From Macrotrachela quadricornifera (lineage: Eukaryota; Rotifera; Eurotatoria; Philodinida; Philodinidae), in NCBI GenBank assembly GCA_022393335.1, contig JAJEKB010020913.1:24117-88116 (forward strand): a stretch of 64,000 bases of DNA, written 5' to 3'. Positions 43,616 to 59,797 of the stretch are shown piece by piece. Position numbers and translations under genes: made by a program. Positions within the stretch are counted from its first letter, which is position 1; each line of letters starts with the position of its first letter. The notes under the pieces were generated by a model that saw only the letters and a list, made by a program, of their open reading frames with translations, did no database searches and was not told where the DNA came from.

Positions 43616-46149
43616 AGATTACAAGAAACCGAATTCGAAGACGAAGACATACATTTCAAATGTAGCTAGGTATACAGATTATTATTTTATTGATTTAGTT
43701 CAGAATGGGATCAATTAACTCAACTCAAATCAACTGATATGTTTGAAATCTATCATGTCTTCTTTTCAAAATCAATAGAAGACACAATTTAAGAATCTTT
43801 ACCTCCATGTTGGTCGTTGAATAATAGTAATATTTTCAAAAAAAAAAATTGAAGATATCTGACACCAGTTGAAAGATTTTGCTTTGTCTTATTTGATACA
43901 TAATAGCATAGTTACGAGAGCGATCGTTCGCAAAGAATAGATTGAAGGCATGCTAATAAGTTATATTCGCATCGTTTAGATACCTTTGATAATAAAACAT
44001 CAACAAGGTAATTGTTTATCAAGACGTCTTTCATACTCATAAGAAAAGTCAACGAATCAAAACACCTGATGAGATATAATATGTTTGAATTTAAATGATC
44101 TGATAGATTTTGCCTCGATTGCATCGTTCAATAAACTTCATGATAAACCCGATTGTATATTTGATTTTTTTTCAGCAAAAATATTTCCTCTTTGGTAGTA
44201 CATCTGAATGTTAAATATAGGGGTAAAAGATGTTCTTAGAATATTTTTAAATTTCTCCTGGTTATGTATATCATTTTTATGAATTTTATACTTTGTCACG
44301 TCATCGATTTATAGGTCACGTTGGGGCTTATCTGGCGGACACCCAAAGTAAGACAAAAGCTTGACTGATCAATCAAACTGAAATTTATAGAAGTGATTAG
44401 TGACTATGAGTCCTATATTTGCTGAAAGTTTCATGAAGAACTGATGATGTTTTTTTATGGGGGCGGAAAACAAAGGATCAATTCACCTCAGATCCGAACT
44501 GAGCTGCCATCAACGTCACATTGTGATGGTCTTAGCCTACTTTGGTGAATGAACTGAATTTTTAACTTGCGTAATGAAAGTCAGATTTGAACACATGAAC
44601 TATCGATTAGAAGTTATGCATATACACCACTGAGCTATACTAGCTTGAAATGTTTTCCCTTTCAAAGCAAAGTGTATCTGCATTCTAACTTCGTTACTTA
44701 AACTAATTAGTGCAACAATATTTACATATATTTATATAAAATATTCTACTTGTCATATGATTTTTATTTGATGAGTTTAACAGATTCAAATAAAATACAA
44801 TATTCTTTTGTTTTACATAGATCATAAATAATATTGCAATGATATAACATCAGGGATGAATTATCCAAAAGACTAAAGCGTTAAAAAGTTGTCCGAAAAA
44901 GTGGAGAAAAATTTAACTTTTAATTTATTAAAAATTAAATTTTTTTCGAAATCTTTTTAAAATGGACAAAAGAAAAAATAAATAATCCTTTATGGATGAA
45001 TCATAATGATAATTTCTTAACTACACGATTTATACTGGATTATTGAGGCTTTTGACTAAAAGTCATTGATGACCTAAAAGAATCATATATATAATTTTAA
45101 CTATCCTTAATAAAATATTACAACGCAGTCAATTTCATTGTTTTACTTTTTTGGTATAAAATCAGCTTTTCTTTACTTTGAGATGCGTTGTAAAATTTCC
45201 TATCTATAGAGTACTCAGTAGAATATGATGAATCTACCATACGCGATGGTTGGATCCTAACCATATTAGATGACTTAGTCAACAACACATAATCAACTGT
45301 TTGTTATACATTTGATAAATGTAACTTAGAGTGCAAATACACCTAAATAGCAAGTAAAGAACGCGGTTCGATGTGGTTCAATTCTGAGTCGCGTATGAAC
45401 GCGTTTAATTAATGGATATCAGCTGCGTGCGAAAGCTGTTTTAAGCGCATCTACTTACAGTTCAAAACAAAATCGCGTTTTAACGCAGCTGTCTTATGCT
45501 AAGTACTTATATAGAAGTATTAGATTGTCAAAATAGTGATCCATTGAATTTCCGAAGAATACGTTCACTTTGGAATGAACTGTTTTGAAGACTATACAAA
45601 TAAATCAGAACGTATCGCAGAAATAAAAATAACAAAGTATAGTTTTTATAAAGATCAACAAATAATCAAATAAGTGCATGAATTTCGTTATTGTGTTGAA
45701 AGAAAAATAAGTACAATTAATTCTAAAATGATCGTATACGACAAATCAAAAATTAATTATTCGCTTCCGATAGATTGAATTGGCATATTATTCAATATTC
45801 TTATTTAATTTTAATTTGGATTATTTATAGAATATGATTTCTTCTTTCTAATGTTGCTATGAATGACATCATCATACAAATTTTTAAAGCTTTTAATTAC
45901 ATTTCAACATACTTTGTTTTCTTTACTTGCTTGAATTGTCATTTTGTCTTATTGGAAAAAAAAAGAATAAATTGTTTTTGATAAAAATCTCAAAAGAAAG
46001 AGAAAAGAAATAACGAAATAGTCGATTTCTTTCCAACATAGCATAAAACAAAAGAACAAAACATCAGCAACAATATTCAAGTTGACTTATAAAAAGTCAG
46101 TGCTTTTTTATTTGTTTTTGACTACTTTGGGAGATACTAAACAAATAAG
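43616..46149. other. 2.5-kb AT-rich intergenic stretch with tRNA-like sequences
   Basis: On the minus strand around 44573-44646, tagctcagtgg is a perfect A box followed by a weak B box (gtgttcaaatct). At 44494-44560 another tRNA-like sequence has a perfect T-arm (ctcag-ttcggat-ctgag) and a ttcacc/ggtgaa acceptor-like pair, but no good A box. Both look like degenerate tRNAs or SINE heads. The remainder shows no gene. Confidence 0.35.
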
Positions 46150-46417
46150 TGGACGTCCTTACACGTGAAAACGCACATTTTAATCGATTGAACAAATTTT
46201 TTAGCGATAAAAAGTTTAGCATCATTAACTCTCAGCATCTAGTTTTCTTATTGCAAAAAAATATTTTTTATGCGTTAAAATGTGCCGATGCGTCGCAAAA
46301 AGCACATCGTGTCGCATTTTTTTGCGTTCTTCGCCGAATAAAATATAACTACTAGCGGAGAACTCAACAAATACGGCACATTTTATTTTAGTATGTTATT
46401 TACACGTAAGACGTCCA
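46150..46417. mobile_element. MITE-like inverted repeat, 268 bp
   Basis: The ends tggacgtccttacacgtgaa and (reverse complement) tggacgtcttacgtgtaaat match closely, and inner cgcacatttt/aaaatgtgcc blocks also pair. A central gcgacgcat/atgcgtcgc hairpin is present. The target duplication is not clear. It sits 209 bp upstream of the PARP gene start. Confidence 0.5.
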
Positions 46418-46625
46418 TGTTTTTGTTGCTTGTCTGACTGCAGAAATTTTTACCTAATACTAGAAATTTTGGTAATATTTTAACGTCAAGTAGGTAAAGA
46501 ATCTTTCATCTATCGAAGTCTATTATGCAATATAAAATAGAGTGAAAGAGAATAATTCGTTTTAATATCTCTTCTTCAATGCTCATGAATAGTCGTATTT
46601 TAGACAGTATAGAGCAATAGTAGTC

Positions 46626-49600
46626 ATGGAAGATTGGTTCAAATTCAACCCTCCATTTAAACCACCGTCGAATGAATCAAAGATTAACGATACTGTACCA
46701 AATATTAATGTCGAAGGATTATCTACAATTCAGACAGTAATAAAGCTAATAATCCTTACGATATACCATTTGTTGATCAAAATGTTCTTTGATAGAAAGC
46801 CACTGCTCGTTTAGCAAAAAATCAAGAATCGAAAAATTTTAGCAAGAGTAATGAGATGCATGTGAGTATTTTATTTGCGAGATTTTTATTTCGTTTCATA
46901 TATTTTTCGGTATCCAATAGGATATTAGTTGGCTCGGTCAAAGTCCAACTTCACCAATAGAGTCGTATAATAATAGAACTAATCGACCTACAACAGCATA
47001 TACTTCAGGAATATTATTTAATAAAACTGATGTAAGCTGCTTTAACATATGATTATACGTATAATTGAAGTCTCGGAAATAATATCAAATTGTTTGATTC
47101 ATTCATTGTAGTGGTGTGTTTGTAGAGAATCACTACTAATTACATTTACATGCGAAAAAGAAATAAGATTTTCATTCACTTGTTGTTTATAGGATAATCT
47201 CTTTCAACGTAAAGAACAGACAGTAACTTCGATGGTGAGTTGAATAATATTTATCATTGTTGTTGATATGTGAAGATTCACATACAGGGTACCAGTAGCA
47301 TGACGCCAGCAATCTCTACAACAATGCCGACCACTCTTACACCAAGATTGGGGACTTACGATAAAAGTATTCCGAACTCTGAGTAAGATATATATGCTAT
47401 GATATTCTGATGATTAAGTTTTACTCTTAGAAATTTCACACGTCCAAAAACAGCAGGATCACGGATACCTACACAATCTTACAAAATTTTTCAAAACAAA
47501 GAATATACTAATTTCTTTTTACAAAATACATTTCGTGAAAAACTCACAGATGTGCTAATTGAGCAATTTTCGATACAGGTTAAAATATTGAATACTAAAA
47601 ATGATTGTCCTGAAGGACAGGTAGCGTATACTGTCGTGCTGTCAGGAACTCAAGTACAACAAGTAACAGCTGCTTACGATGCACTGGATGTGTTGTTCGA
47701 AATGTGCTTACAGAAGAGAGTCTTCGACAAAAGTATAGGTAATATTAGATTGAAATCTTTGTTTTCGTGGCATACCTTATTAATTCTTCCCAGGTTTTTG
47801 GGTGTGTAAACCAGAAGCAGCTCAAATTATTCAAACATATGCTAATAAAATGAACATTATATGTCACTGTGAAGTATCGGAAAACAACGGATTATACATT
47901 TACTATTTTACATCAGTTATGGCTTCTTTGAAATTACTATGTACTACAGAAATAATTATTACTGACATAATCAATCAAAAATGTTTATCAACTACTATTA
48001 CGATTCCGAAAGACTTGGACACTTCACTAGCAAGTGCATATGTTCAGGGCTTTGATAAGCTTTGTTTACAACCATTTTATAAAAATATGATAACATTGGT
48101 CAAACATGACGATCGTTTATTACTATTCGGTTTAGTCGATTCAGTGAAGAATTTCACTACGGAATATGAAAAATTGAAACAGGAACATACGATGAGTCAA
48201 GTCAAACATGATCTAAAAGATTATCAAGTAGGTCTTAACAATGAAATATACTGTCTCGAATAAGGATAGTTGAACAATGAAGAGCAAGACTAGATATATC
48301 ATGATCTGTGTTCCATCTTTGAACTTTTGTTGAGCATATAAGAAGTCTTTTTTCCGTCAACTATCTAAGTTCTTCTACAGAAGAACTTTTCATTCACTAT
48401 TTTTCATGGCATCATTATTGTTTTAGAGCGAATTTTTGCTTAGCTTTTATCAAAACGAATTGAAACGATTAGAAGAACAATATACAGGTTTACGAATCTT
48501 TGATAGTATTAAAAGTGGATATTTTACTAGTTCTAAAAAGTTGCATAGCAAAATTAAAGACGAACTTCATAGATTGGTTGGAAATAGTCAACGAAAACAA
48601 TTTACTATTGAAGACCAACGTTTTGGTTCTATCGCTACAACCGAAGAAAAACAGCTTAATGAAATAGGTTTGACTCGTGGCTGTCTCATACAAATGAAAT
48701 GTGAATCTACTGATAAAATTTGTTTGATCCCAAACTCACGTTTGGATACAAGTTCTGTTAAATTGATTCCGGCTGCTATGTCCATTGATATTCGAATTGG
48801 TGATCTTGCAACACAATCGGTCGATATGGTTGTTGTATGTTCAACATCGCAGTATCTTTTGAATAATATTCTTCAGAACGCTGGAACTGAAGTAGAAAAT
48901 AAAGTTCATGCAGCATTAAGAAATGGCAAAATTACACAGAATGGCTATGAAACAAAAGGCGGACAATTGCTATGTCGACGACTCTTTTTCTTACCGTGGA
49001 CAACACAAAAGCTTGATGATGTAACATTACGTCAAACAATACAAACATTTTTTACAACTGCCATTGAACATGCAATAAAAACTGAGAAAACTTCACTTGC
49101 ATTTCCTGCTCTTGGCTGTGGTGAATTGAAATATGATCCTAATATTATCGCTGAAATAATACTTGAAGAAACTCAAAGATATGCAAGTTATAATCTAAAA
49201 ATATTGATAGTGCTCCTTCCAAATAAGGATGAAAATTATCGAGCATTTTGTGTTAAACTTGCTGAATTACGAAAGAAAACATCAGCAAATGCAACACAAA
49301 TTTCCTATCGACACATAAGTAAGCATCTTGTTTATTCATTGTATTGAATGCATTAAGTCAATTCTATATTTATTTTCTAGCTGTCAAAATGATGCTAACA
49401 GGATTAGAAGAAAAGATGAAAGAATGTTGGAAAGCTATACAAGATCATGCCAATAAATGTGTTCTCACAGTAGATTGTGATGAGTTTCCATTGCATACTT
49501 GGAATCAAGCAACAATTAATTCTTTCTACAGATATTGTTTTGAACGACAAGTTCTACCAGAAATCAACTTATCAAATGATAAATTGAAACTTTCAGGACC

Positions 49601-50555
49601 AAAAGAACAAGTTACTGCGACACAAACAGAATTTTATCGATTAAAAAGCATCAAAGCTGAAGAAGCACATATTGCATCTTATGCTCGTATTGCCGTCTGG
49701 ATGGTTGAAACTGGAAATCAAAATTTTGAAAAATATTCACTGAAATTGAATGCTAAGATTGAAACAGCATTCAACAATCATAATGAATCAGTTCGTATTT
49801 AAAAATAATTTCTTATACTGTCGCTATATTCTACTGTTATAGATCAGTTTTAAAAATGATAATAATAAAGAATGCGAAATCAACTTCAATGATAAAGTTG
49901 AAGTCTGCGGTCAACAACGACGGCAAGTCATTCGAAGAGATTTTCATCTGCCTCGAAATTGGGCAACTCAGTCCGATAGTGTTATCTGTTGTACATTAGA
50001 TGTGAACGATAAAGAGTACACAACAGTACTAGACCAATTTAACCAAACAATGTGGGGAAAATATACACATATTCAAATTGAACGTATTCAGAATCAACGA
50101 TGGTATATGGCTTATAAAGCTTACAAACATTTTTCTAAACAGAAAGAAACTGAAAAATCACTTTTTCATGGTTGTGCAGAGTCATCAGCACAAATGATCA
50201 TTCATAGTTGTTTCAATAGATCATTTGCTGGTGTTAATGGTAAGTGAAGAATTTTTTTTTAACTTGGAAGATCTATACTATTACGTTTATAGGTGTTGTA
50301 TATGGAGTTGGAGTCTATTTTTCAATGAATGCCTCTTACAGTCATAGTTATGCTCGTGAAAGTCCAAACACCCATCAACGCTGCATGTTTTTGGCAAAAG
50401 TTCTTGTAGGTAAATCAACACTAGGTAACGAAAATATGAAGGTTCCACCTCCTGGCTATGATTCAACAACAGACAATCAACATATATTTGTGACCTATCA
50501 CGATGATCAAGCTTATGCCGCATATCTCATCACATACACGAGTCCAGTTGATTAA
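46626..50555 (+). CDS. Macro domain-WWE-PARP mono-ADP-ribosyltransferase (PARP14-like), 11 exons
   Basis: Exons: 46626-46736, 46796-46861, 46921-47031, 47193-47234, 47288-47382, 47431-47738, 47794-48227, 48427-49318, 49381-49790, 49843-50239, 50293-50555. They total 3129 nt, 1042 aa, and all phases agree. Residues 1-150 are Ser/Thr/Pro-rich and disordered. About 505-665 is a macro domain (DIRIGDLATQSVDMVVVCST, then FPALGCGELKYDP), which binds ADP-ribose. About 785-870 is a WWE domain (ARIAVWMVETGNQNFEKYS) for poly-ADP-ribose or partner binding. About 880-1042 is a PARP catalytic domain with LFHGC (H), GVGVYFSMNASYS (Y) and HIFVTYHDDQAYAAYLITY. The third triad position is Ile not Glu (H-Y-I), so mono-ADP-ribosylation is expected. 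Ten introns of 48-199 bp. The 9th intron uses a weak donor (gttcgt), so that junction is less sure. The likely role is stress or nucleic-acid response signalling. Confidence 0.88.
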
Positions 50556-51957
50556 ATTAACGTTTTCAATATTGATAAAGTTTTATATTATAGTGAAATG
50601 AACAAATATGTGTGTGTGTTGCATCGGTGAATCTGATTACATTGAATGAATTAGTTTTTTTCGATTTATCATAGATAAATAAAAAGAATCCAAGCATGAA
50701 TTAAGCATTTTAATTACTGTGACCTAGTACAAAATTAAAATGTTTTAAATTGCACTCATTATCCGAAGTTTAAAGCAATATAAACAGTTCCCAACATTGC
50801 TTGAAATACTACTCAAATACCTGTTCGAATGTTTTTCTTTCTATGATTTATCTTACTTTAATAATCATGTTTCATGTCTGATTTTTTTCGAGATATTCGG
50901 CAAGGCTTCTATTACTAAGTCTGAATAATAGAATCTACAGTATTACTCGATGCTCAGATACTCTAATTGTAGACGTCGTCAAGACTTATATTTATGTTGA
51001 TTGTATGGATCGATACAGTTAATCAAGATGCATCCTACTGCTAAAGTTTGAGTAGTGAGAACTAAACTGACATAAAAATTGGATAATGAGGTTAAGTATG
51101 GTTTTAATATTCTCACTCTGACCATCAATATTAAAAAAGCCAATCAGATTTTTATTCAAGAATATTTTGAATGAATCTGACAAATAGAAAAAATCGATTA
51201 CAGTATTACAATCAAAAGAGTAACCGTGTTCAGTCGCTGCTAAATCTGCAGCATAAACAGATCGTTCAATCTCATCTGACCTAATTGAGATTGAAAAAAG
51301 ACGATAAGCAAGTTTTAATACACATGTATATTCATGTGGATGGCCTCTTCAAAATGGTGATAGATTTGGTTATTTCTAAAATGTCTTTATGATTCATTTA
51401 ACCCTTTCACGAAAGGATTAATTAGGAAAAAAAAAGTAATGACGATTGTTTTCATCTGATATAAAATTTCATCCCCATTTTCTATAATGACTAAGAGAAT
51501 ATGAGAGGAAATGACTTAAACCTTTGATACCGCTCCTGTTTCGATTCTAAGGTTTTCAAACTTTAGATTTGTAATAGAATATAGTAAGAAGGTTAGAGCG
51601 ATTTATTATTAGATTCTCACACTCAAGGACGAAGGATCAGTTGATCGTGCAAATGAAAGAAACACCTGAGATTTCAACAGTAGCGGATGAAAATCACTTT
51701 CGGATTGATGATGATCAATCGACATAACTCGCTCTCTAACGTCGAACTATTTCTTCAGATTGGTTCTCGACGAAGTGACACCAAACAATTTTCTCTATTG
51801 CTATCAAATGCTTATCTCCAAAGAGTCGTATTGTATTTTCTTTCAAGCAGGCCATGTTCTATTATGCCAGTATTCATATATGTAGAGAGATAAGAACATT
51901 TCATTGAGTAAGTATGTCAAAAGATTGAGGGTCAGGGTGAGGGTGAGGGTGACGGTG
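50556..51957. other. Intergenic stretch, nothing recognised
   Basis: AT-rich. A ggtgag minisatellite-like patch at 51930-51958 borders the P450 fragment. No gene signals. Confidence 0.4.
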
Positions 51958-52169
51958 AAGTTCTGATTCATTGTGGTCAGAATGTATTCCTTGCTCTAGG
52001 TAATATGAACACAGAATCACGTTATTGGCACTATGACCATGTAACTGAATTTGTACCCGAGCGATTTTTAGAGGAAGATAAAAATCATCATTCCTTTGTT
52101 ATGGTCACTTTTGGTGGTGGACATCGAGCCTGTTTAAATCACGATTTCGCACGATTTGAGCTCAAATAA
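51958..52169 (+). pseudogene. Cytochrome P450 C-terminal fragment
   Basis: One frame reads FLALGNMNTESRYWHYDHVT, then EFVPERFLEEDKN, then FGGGHRACL and ARFELK, followed by TAA at 52167. These are the PERF region (FxPERF) and the heme-binding Cys loop (FxxGxRxCxG, here FGGGHRACLNHD, with the final Gly replaced by Asn) of a P450. Only about 70 residues remain. There is no upstream exon in the 1.4 kb before, and the frame ends early within the L helix. It is a dead remnant, probably of a duplicated CYP gene. Confidence 0.7.
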
Positions 52170-52901
52170 ATGATTGTCAGGCTCGAACTGTGCGAAAAAT
52201 GAAATACTCGACGTCACTATTTTGTTTCTATTAACTGTCAGCGATCGGCAATGAAAACAGATTGTCACCTCGTCTAAACGATAATTTGACATGTTTCAAC
52301 AAAGTCAGACAAAATAATTAGACAATAGCCTCTGTATACGTGTTCGACAAGGGTGTAAACAGAAGCAAATAAAGAAAATATCGAGAATGAGCGATTTGAG
52401 ACGAGTGAATGACTCGATTGAGAATAATTTGCAAAAAAAAGCCAATAGTCAAAAGATTTGATGAGCAGAGCGAGATAATTTAATGACATCTAGATAACAT
52501 AGAGTAATGTGCTTAAAGGCCTAGCAGCATATAATCTAAAAGTTCCTCCATATGAATTCAAAGATGAAAATATAGTCATCGTCGATATTAGTTATTTTTA
52601 TTTGACACACAATCTTGAAAATATTGACAAAGACAATATTTGATTGATAGCTATTGAAAAAGAACAATTTTAAAACTAATTTGAAGAAGAGTTAATATTA
52701 CAAAAAGAATAGATGACAATGAAAGATATGATAGAAAAGTAAACATTCATTACTATGAAGAAGAAATGACTACTTATGTTAATGAAATGTTGTAGTTGTG
52801 GTCCATTGAATCGTTTGACTGGTTTGAATCAACATATCCATATCGAGACCATCGATGATTAAGATCTAGAAAAACAAATTGCATGAATATCTAATCTTTA
52901 T
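52170..52901. other. Intergenic stretch downstream of the GH31 gene
   Basis: AT-rich, no recognisable gene. Confidence 0.35.
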
Positions 52902-56493
<3,592 letters not shown>

Positions 56494-57314
56494 TGAATGA
56501 AACTCATATAAATAGATAAACAATATGAAAAATCAGTGTCTTTCGTCTTTTATTCTACACGTTCTGTCCGCTTTTCAGTAGCAAACCAAGATGATTAAAA
56601 TTGATAAGAAAAGATAAGAACAGGTTATTGTCCACAATATGTCATGGTCTTCATTTTTCAAGATTAATTCTCTTCGATTATAAGATATTTATATTAGAAA
56701 CAAAAATATACTTTGATTCGACATAGAATATAAACAAATATTACATTTTAAATTCAAATTTATACATATTCATGACTTCTAGTTTCATTTTTTGTAATGT
56801 CAAACATTAATACATTATTATAATCATTATCAACAATGTTTATATGTATTTAAAAAGTCTTTTTCATATCTTAAACATAGTCTAGATGAAATATTTCAAG
56901 TATTGGAACGTGTTTCATATTAAAAATGCATCAATAAACATGTGTTACTACTTCATGATTTGTTATGAGTGCGAGTCATTTTTGAACATCAATTGATTCT
57001 TGGCAATCGTTTAGGTCTAATGATGATGAAATGATCGATTTTTTTCTCATTTTTGAAACAAGCGGTCATAAATCACAATTTTAGAATGAATAATGCTAAT
57101 CAATTGCAATATATGTATTATTGGGTGGTTCCTTCTACATTGGAAAAGAGTGTTATTTTTGTAGCGACGATTATTGATAATAATACAAGTACAGAAATGT
57201 CTTAAAACGGCAAGATTTGTATCGAAAATGTATCTACCAACATTTAAAAAAAATATAATTGAATGATTACATCAGTCTTACAAAAGAACGCAAAAAAAAG
57301 GTATTTTTTTCTCT
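56494..57314. promoter_or_regulatory. Divergent intergenic region (GH31 minus / F-box plus)
   Basis: An 0.82-kb AT-rich gap between two divergently transcribed genes must hold both promoters. I cannot point to a specific TATA box or factor site and see no repeat boundary. Confidence 0.35.
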
Positions 57315-58229
57315 ATGATAACAATCCACGTGAGTGACATAAGTGTCCATAAAACAGCTGCTTCACCGACAATTTTTTCGATCATGACAAAGAGAATTGA
57401 TGATTGTACATCGTTTTCACTGAGTTGTTTCCCCAATGAAATCTTACTTCACATTTTCTCTTATTTTTCATTTGAAACAATTGTCAATGCTCGAGCTGTT
57501 TGTCGATTATGGCATTTTCTCATTCCTCAAGCCATGAAACCATTGTATCAAATGCTTCTCTCAAAATACCTCTTGAACTCCGTTCCCATAGACCTTCCTG
57601 AATACTTTCAAGTGACAATTGATCAACGTCAATCATTTGTAAATCATGTGGAATCTACTTACAATATTCGACTTCCTGCTGAATTTCGTATAATATTGTT
57701 GGAATGGCCATCTCGATATCCACCAACAGGAAGTCAATGGCCAGAAATATTGTGTTGGTATGCTAATAAAGTGTGTTTAAATTGTTTAAAAGGAGATGAA
57801 CAATGTCAATGTTATCATCCTGAATTGGTCAACGATTACGATATCACATTAACACGATCGCTCTTGTCATTGGTGATGGATAATCTTCATATTGAAAAAT
57901 CTAATGATGATGATTTATTTGCATGGGAACTTTTTGATAATCCACCTCGATTAATTGGAAAACATAGTGAAGAGCAAACAAGAAGAATGATTCGTCTTTA
58001 TTCTGAGACATTAAAACAACGAACAGATTCATCTCTTTGGGTATCATTATATATTAAATGTTTACCTTTGGATAAATATGGAACTAAAGATGACGTTGAT
58101 CAAGGATGGTTTTGTTTAATTTTGAATGGTAAAGCAAAAGGCGAAATTCATGGATGGAAAAGTGGATGGTATGATGGATGGGAAGCCAATTCATTTTTGG
58201 AATTCTCTCCAAAATCAATAACAAATTGA
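57315..58229 (+). CDS. F-box protein with SMI1/KNR4-like region
   Basis: A single-exon frame of 304 aa from the ATG at 57315. A second ATG at 57384 (MTKRIDD) is closer to the domain and may be the real start. Residues about 36-72 are an F-box (LSCFPNEILLHIFSYFSFET, then VCRLWHFLIP), which should recruit SKP1 and a cullin-RING ubiquitin ligase. Residues about 110-150 (FVNHVESTYNIRLPAEFRII, then GSQWPEILCWY) resemble the SMI1/KNR4 (SUKH) fold start, which binds protein partners. A C-terminal Trp-rich stretch (GEIHGWKSGWYDGWEANSF) completes it. Probable role: substrate adaptor for ubiquitylation. The SUKH call is from pattern memory and is moderate. Confidence 0.7.
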   Translation: MITIHVSDISVHKTAASPTIFSIMTKRIDDCTSFSLSCFPNEILLHIFSYFSFETIVNARAVCRLWHFLIPQAMKPLYQMLLSKYLLNSVPIDLPEYFQVTIDQRQSFVNHVESTYNIRLPAEFRIILLEWPSRYPPTGSQWPEILCWYANKVCLNCLKGDEQCQCYHPELVNDYDITLTRSLLSLVMDNLHIEKSNDDDLFAWELFDNPPRLIGKHSEEQTRRMIRLYSETLKQRTDSSLWVSLYIKCLPLDKYGTKDDVDQGWFCLILNGKAKGEIHGWKSGWYDGWEANSFLEFSPKSITN

Positions 58230-58489
58230 CAAATTCATTTGAAGAATTTTTATTCTATTTTTATTTGCTTCAGTATCTATCTAAATTCTTTCAAAGATTA
58301 AAATAGATCACTAGAAGAGAAAAAAAATCTTGTTTATTTTGTTCTTTCTCGTCTTCGTGTTCATTAGCAAGCGCATGATTTTCATATATTTGCTGTCTGC
58401 AGTTATACAAATGGATAGAAAATAAGTCACTTTATTAATTATAGTCATATATGTAAAAAGTGTAAAATTCTTCATATTTATCGGAAGAA

Positions 58490-58765
58490 AATTCAATAGT
58501 TTGAATTGTCTTTTTAAACCATTTTCAAATATAAATATCCACCGACACAGAACATTATCTGCTGTAAATGTATTATCAATACCATATGCAAACAGCATAA
58601 ACGTAGTTGGAATTTTATTTTGATTTGTGTATGATACCACATTTTTTAATTCTTCCAAGGAATTTGTTTTAAATAATTGCAATCTCGGTGCACCATTATC
58701 AAATGGTAAAATAAACCCAACAAAAGAATTTGTTTTAACACAATATTCTATTTTTTGGACAAAAT
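58490..58765 (-). pseudogene. Fragment of a large DNA-transposon ORF
   Basis: An open minus-strand stretch reads QKIEYCVKTNSFVGFILPFD, then NGAPRLQLFKTNSLEEL, then FMLFAYGIDNTFTADNVLCRW. I recall this combination (FVGFxxPxxNGxP, FxTxSxxELK, LxAYGxxNxFxxxxVxxRW) from long uncharacterised transposon proteins of aquatic invertebrates, possibly THAP/P-type. It lacks a start and breaks off near 58765. The flanking DNA from 58766 to 59046 shows nothing else. Confidence 0.4.
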
Positions 58766-59046
58766 TTTGTATTTAACCCATGTAATCATGTTTTTATGAA
58801 TTTTGTTGTAGTTACGATGCACAGCGGCTTGAAAAGTCGACTGTAACAGAATAAACCATTTTTTGTGAAAATTGCCCGGAGGATCTCTCCCACTGGATTT
58901 TCGAAATTTTTTTTTTCTCAAAAAACATATTGTATTGTACCTCGTTCGATCTAGTTTCATGCGCTGGCTTCGAATATCACATTCTTTTTGACTTACCAAG
59001 CTATTCTAATTGAAAAAAACATCAATTCTTAGCTTGAGAGTATATA

Positions 59047-59797
59047 GGGTGTTAAAAAACCTTTACGCTCCCCCCCCCCTCTTAGCGACATAATGAATCA
59101 ATGATATAATCAACTATTTTAAACCAGATTAAAGCCCGTCAAAAACTGCGTCTAAGGGCCCAATTGAAATAAACAATAGATAGGCAATTATCAAAATATT
59201 TTGGATACACATGAAAATGTCGTAAATTATACAGTTTCGAGTCTAGCCACTCATCGAATCAAATTCTGAATCATAGAATTTCTAATTTATTAGAAATATA
59301 AAATGCTCACAAATAAGCGTTTGTGACAAAGTTCAGATATTTGTATGTCCTCCTCCAGCAGCTTCGAGAGCATCAAATCCTTTTCTCATTGAACATAGCA
59401 CATCAATAAAAAGATCCGTATCATTTTCGAGATTTTCGAATGTATTCTCAACGTTTGTTTTGAGAATATCATAATTATATCTGTTTTGACGATCTTCACT
59501 TGGCATTAATTCTTCAATTTTATCTTTGATAATTGCACCAATGTTTTCTGCTGGATTCATATCAGGACTATTGCCAGGTCAAATCGAATTTCCCCAGAAC
59601 TTCATTCCTTCATCTTCCAAAAGATGCTGTGTTGCATTAGGCTTCATACAGGATGCCTTATCATGAGGAAATATAACTTCATCTGTGTCAAGAACATTGG
59701 CTGGATCACGAAGAAATGGAATTACATGTTGTTGCAAAATAACTTCACGAAAATAGGCTCCATTCCAAGATTGCTCTAAGTAATTATTTTCCCAGAT
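59047..59797 (-). pseudogene. Tc1/mariner-type transposase, truncated with one stop
   Basis: On the minus strand: YLEQSWNGAYFREVILQQHV, DPANVLDTDEVIFPHDKASC (second catalytic Asp region, HDKASCMKP), then MKFWGNSI-stop-PGNSPDMNPAENIG (third catalytic Asp in SPDMNPAEN). The end ALEAAGGGHTNI is before the stop at 59333. The TGA at about 59581-59579 replaces a Trp (SIWPGNSPDMNP). The N-terminal DNA-binding half and first Asp are missing beyond 59797. Downstream, tatagggtgttaaaaaacc near 59043-59061 could be one terminal repeat; no partner was found. Confidence 0.75.
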
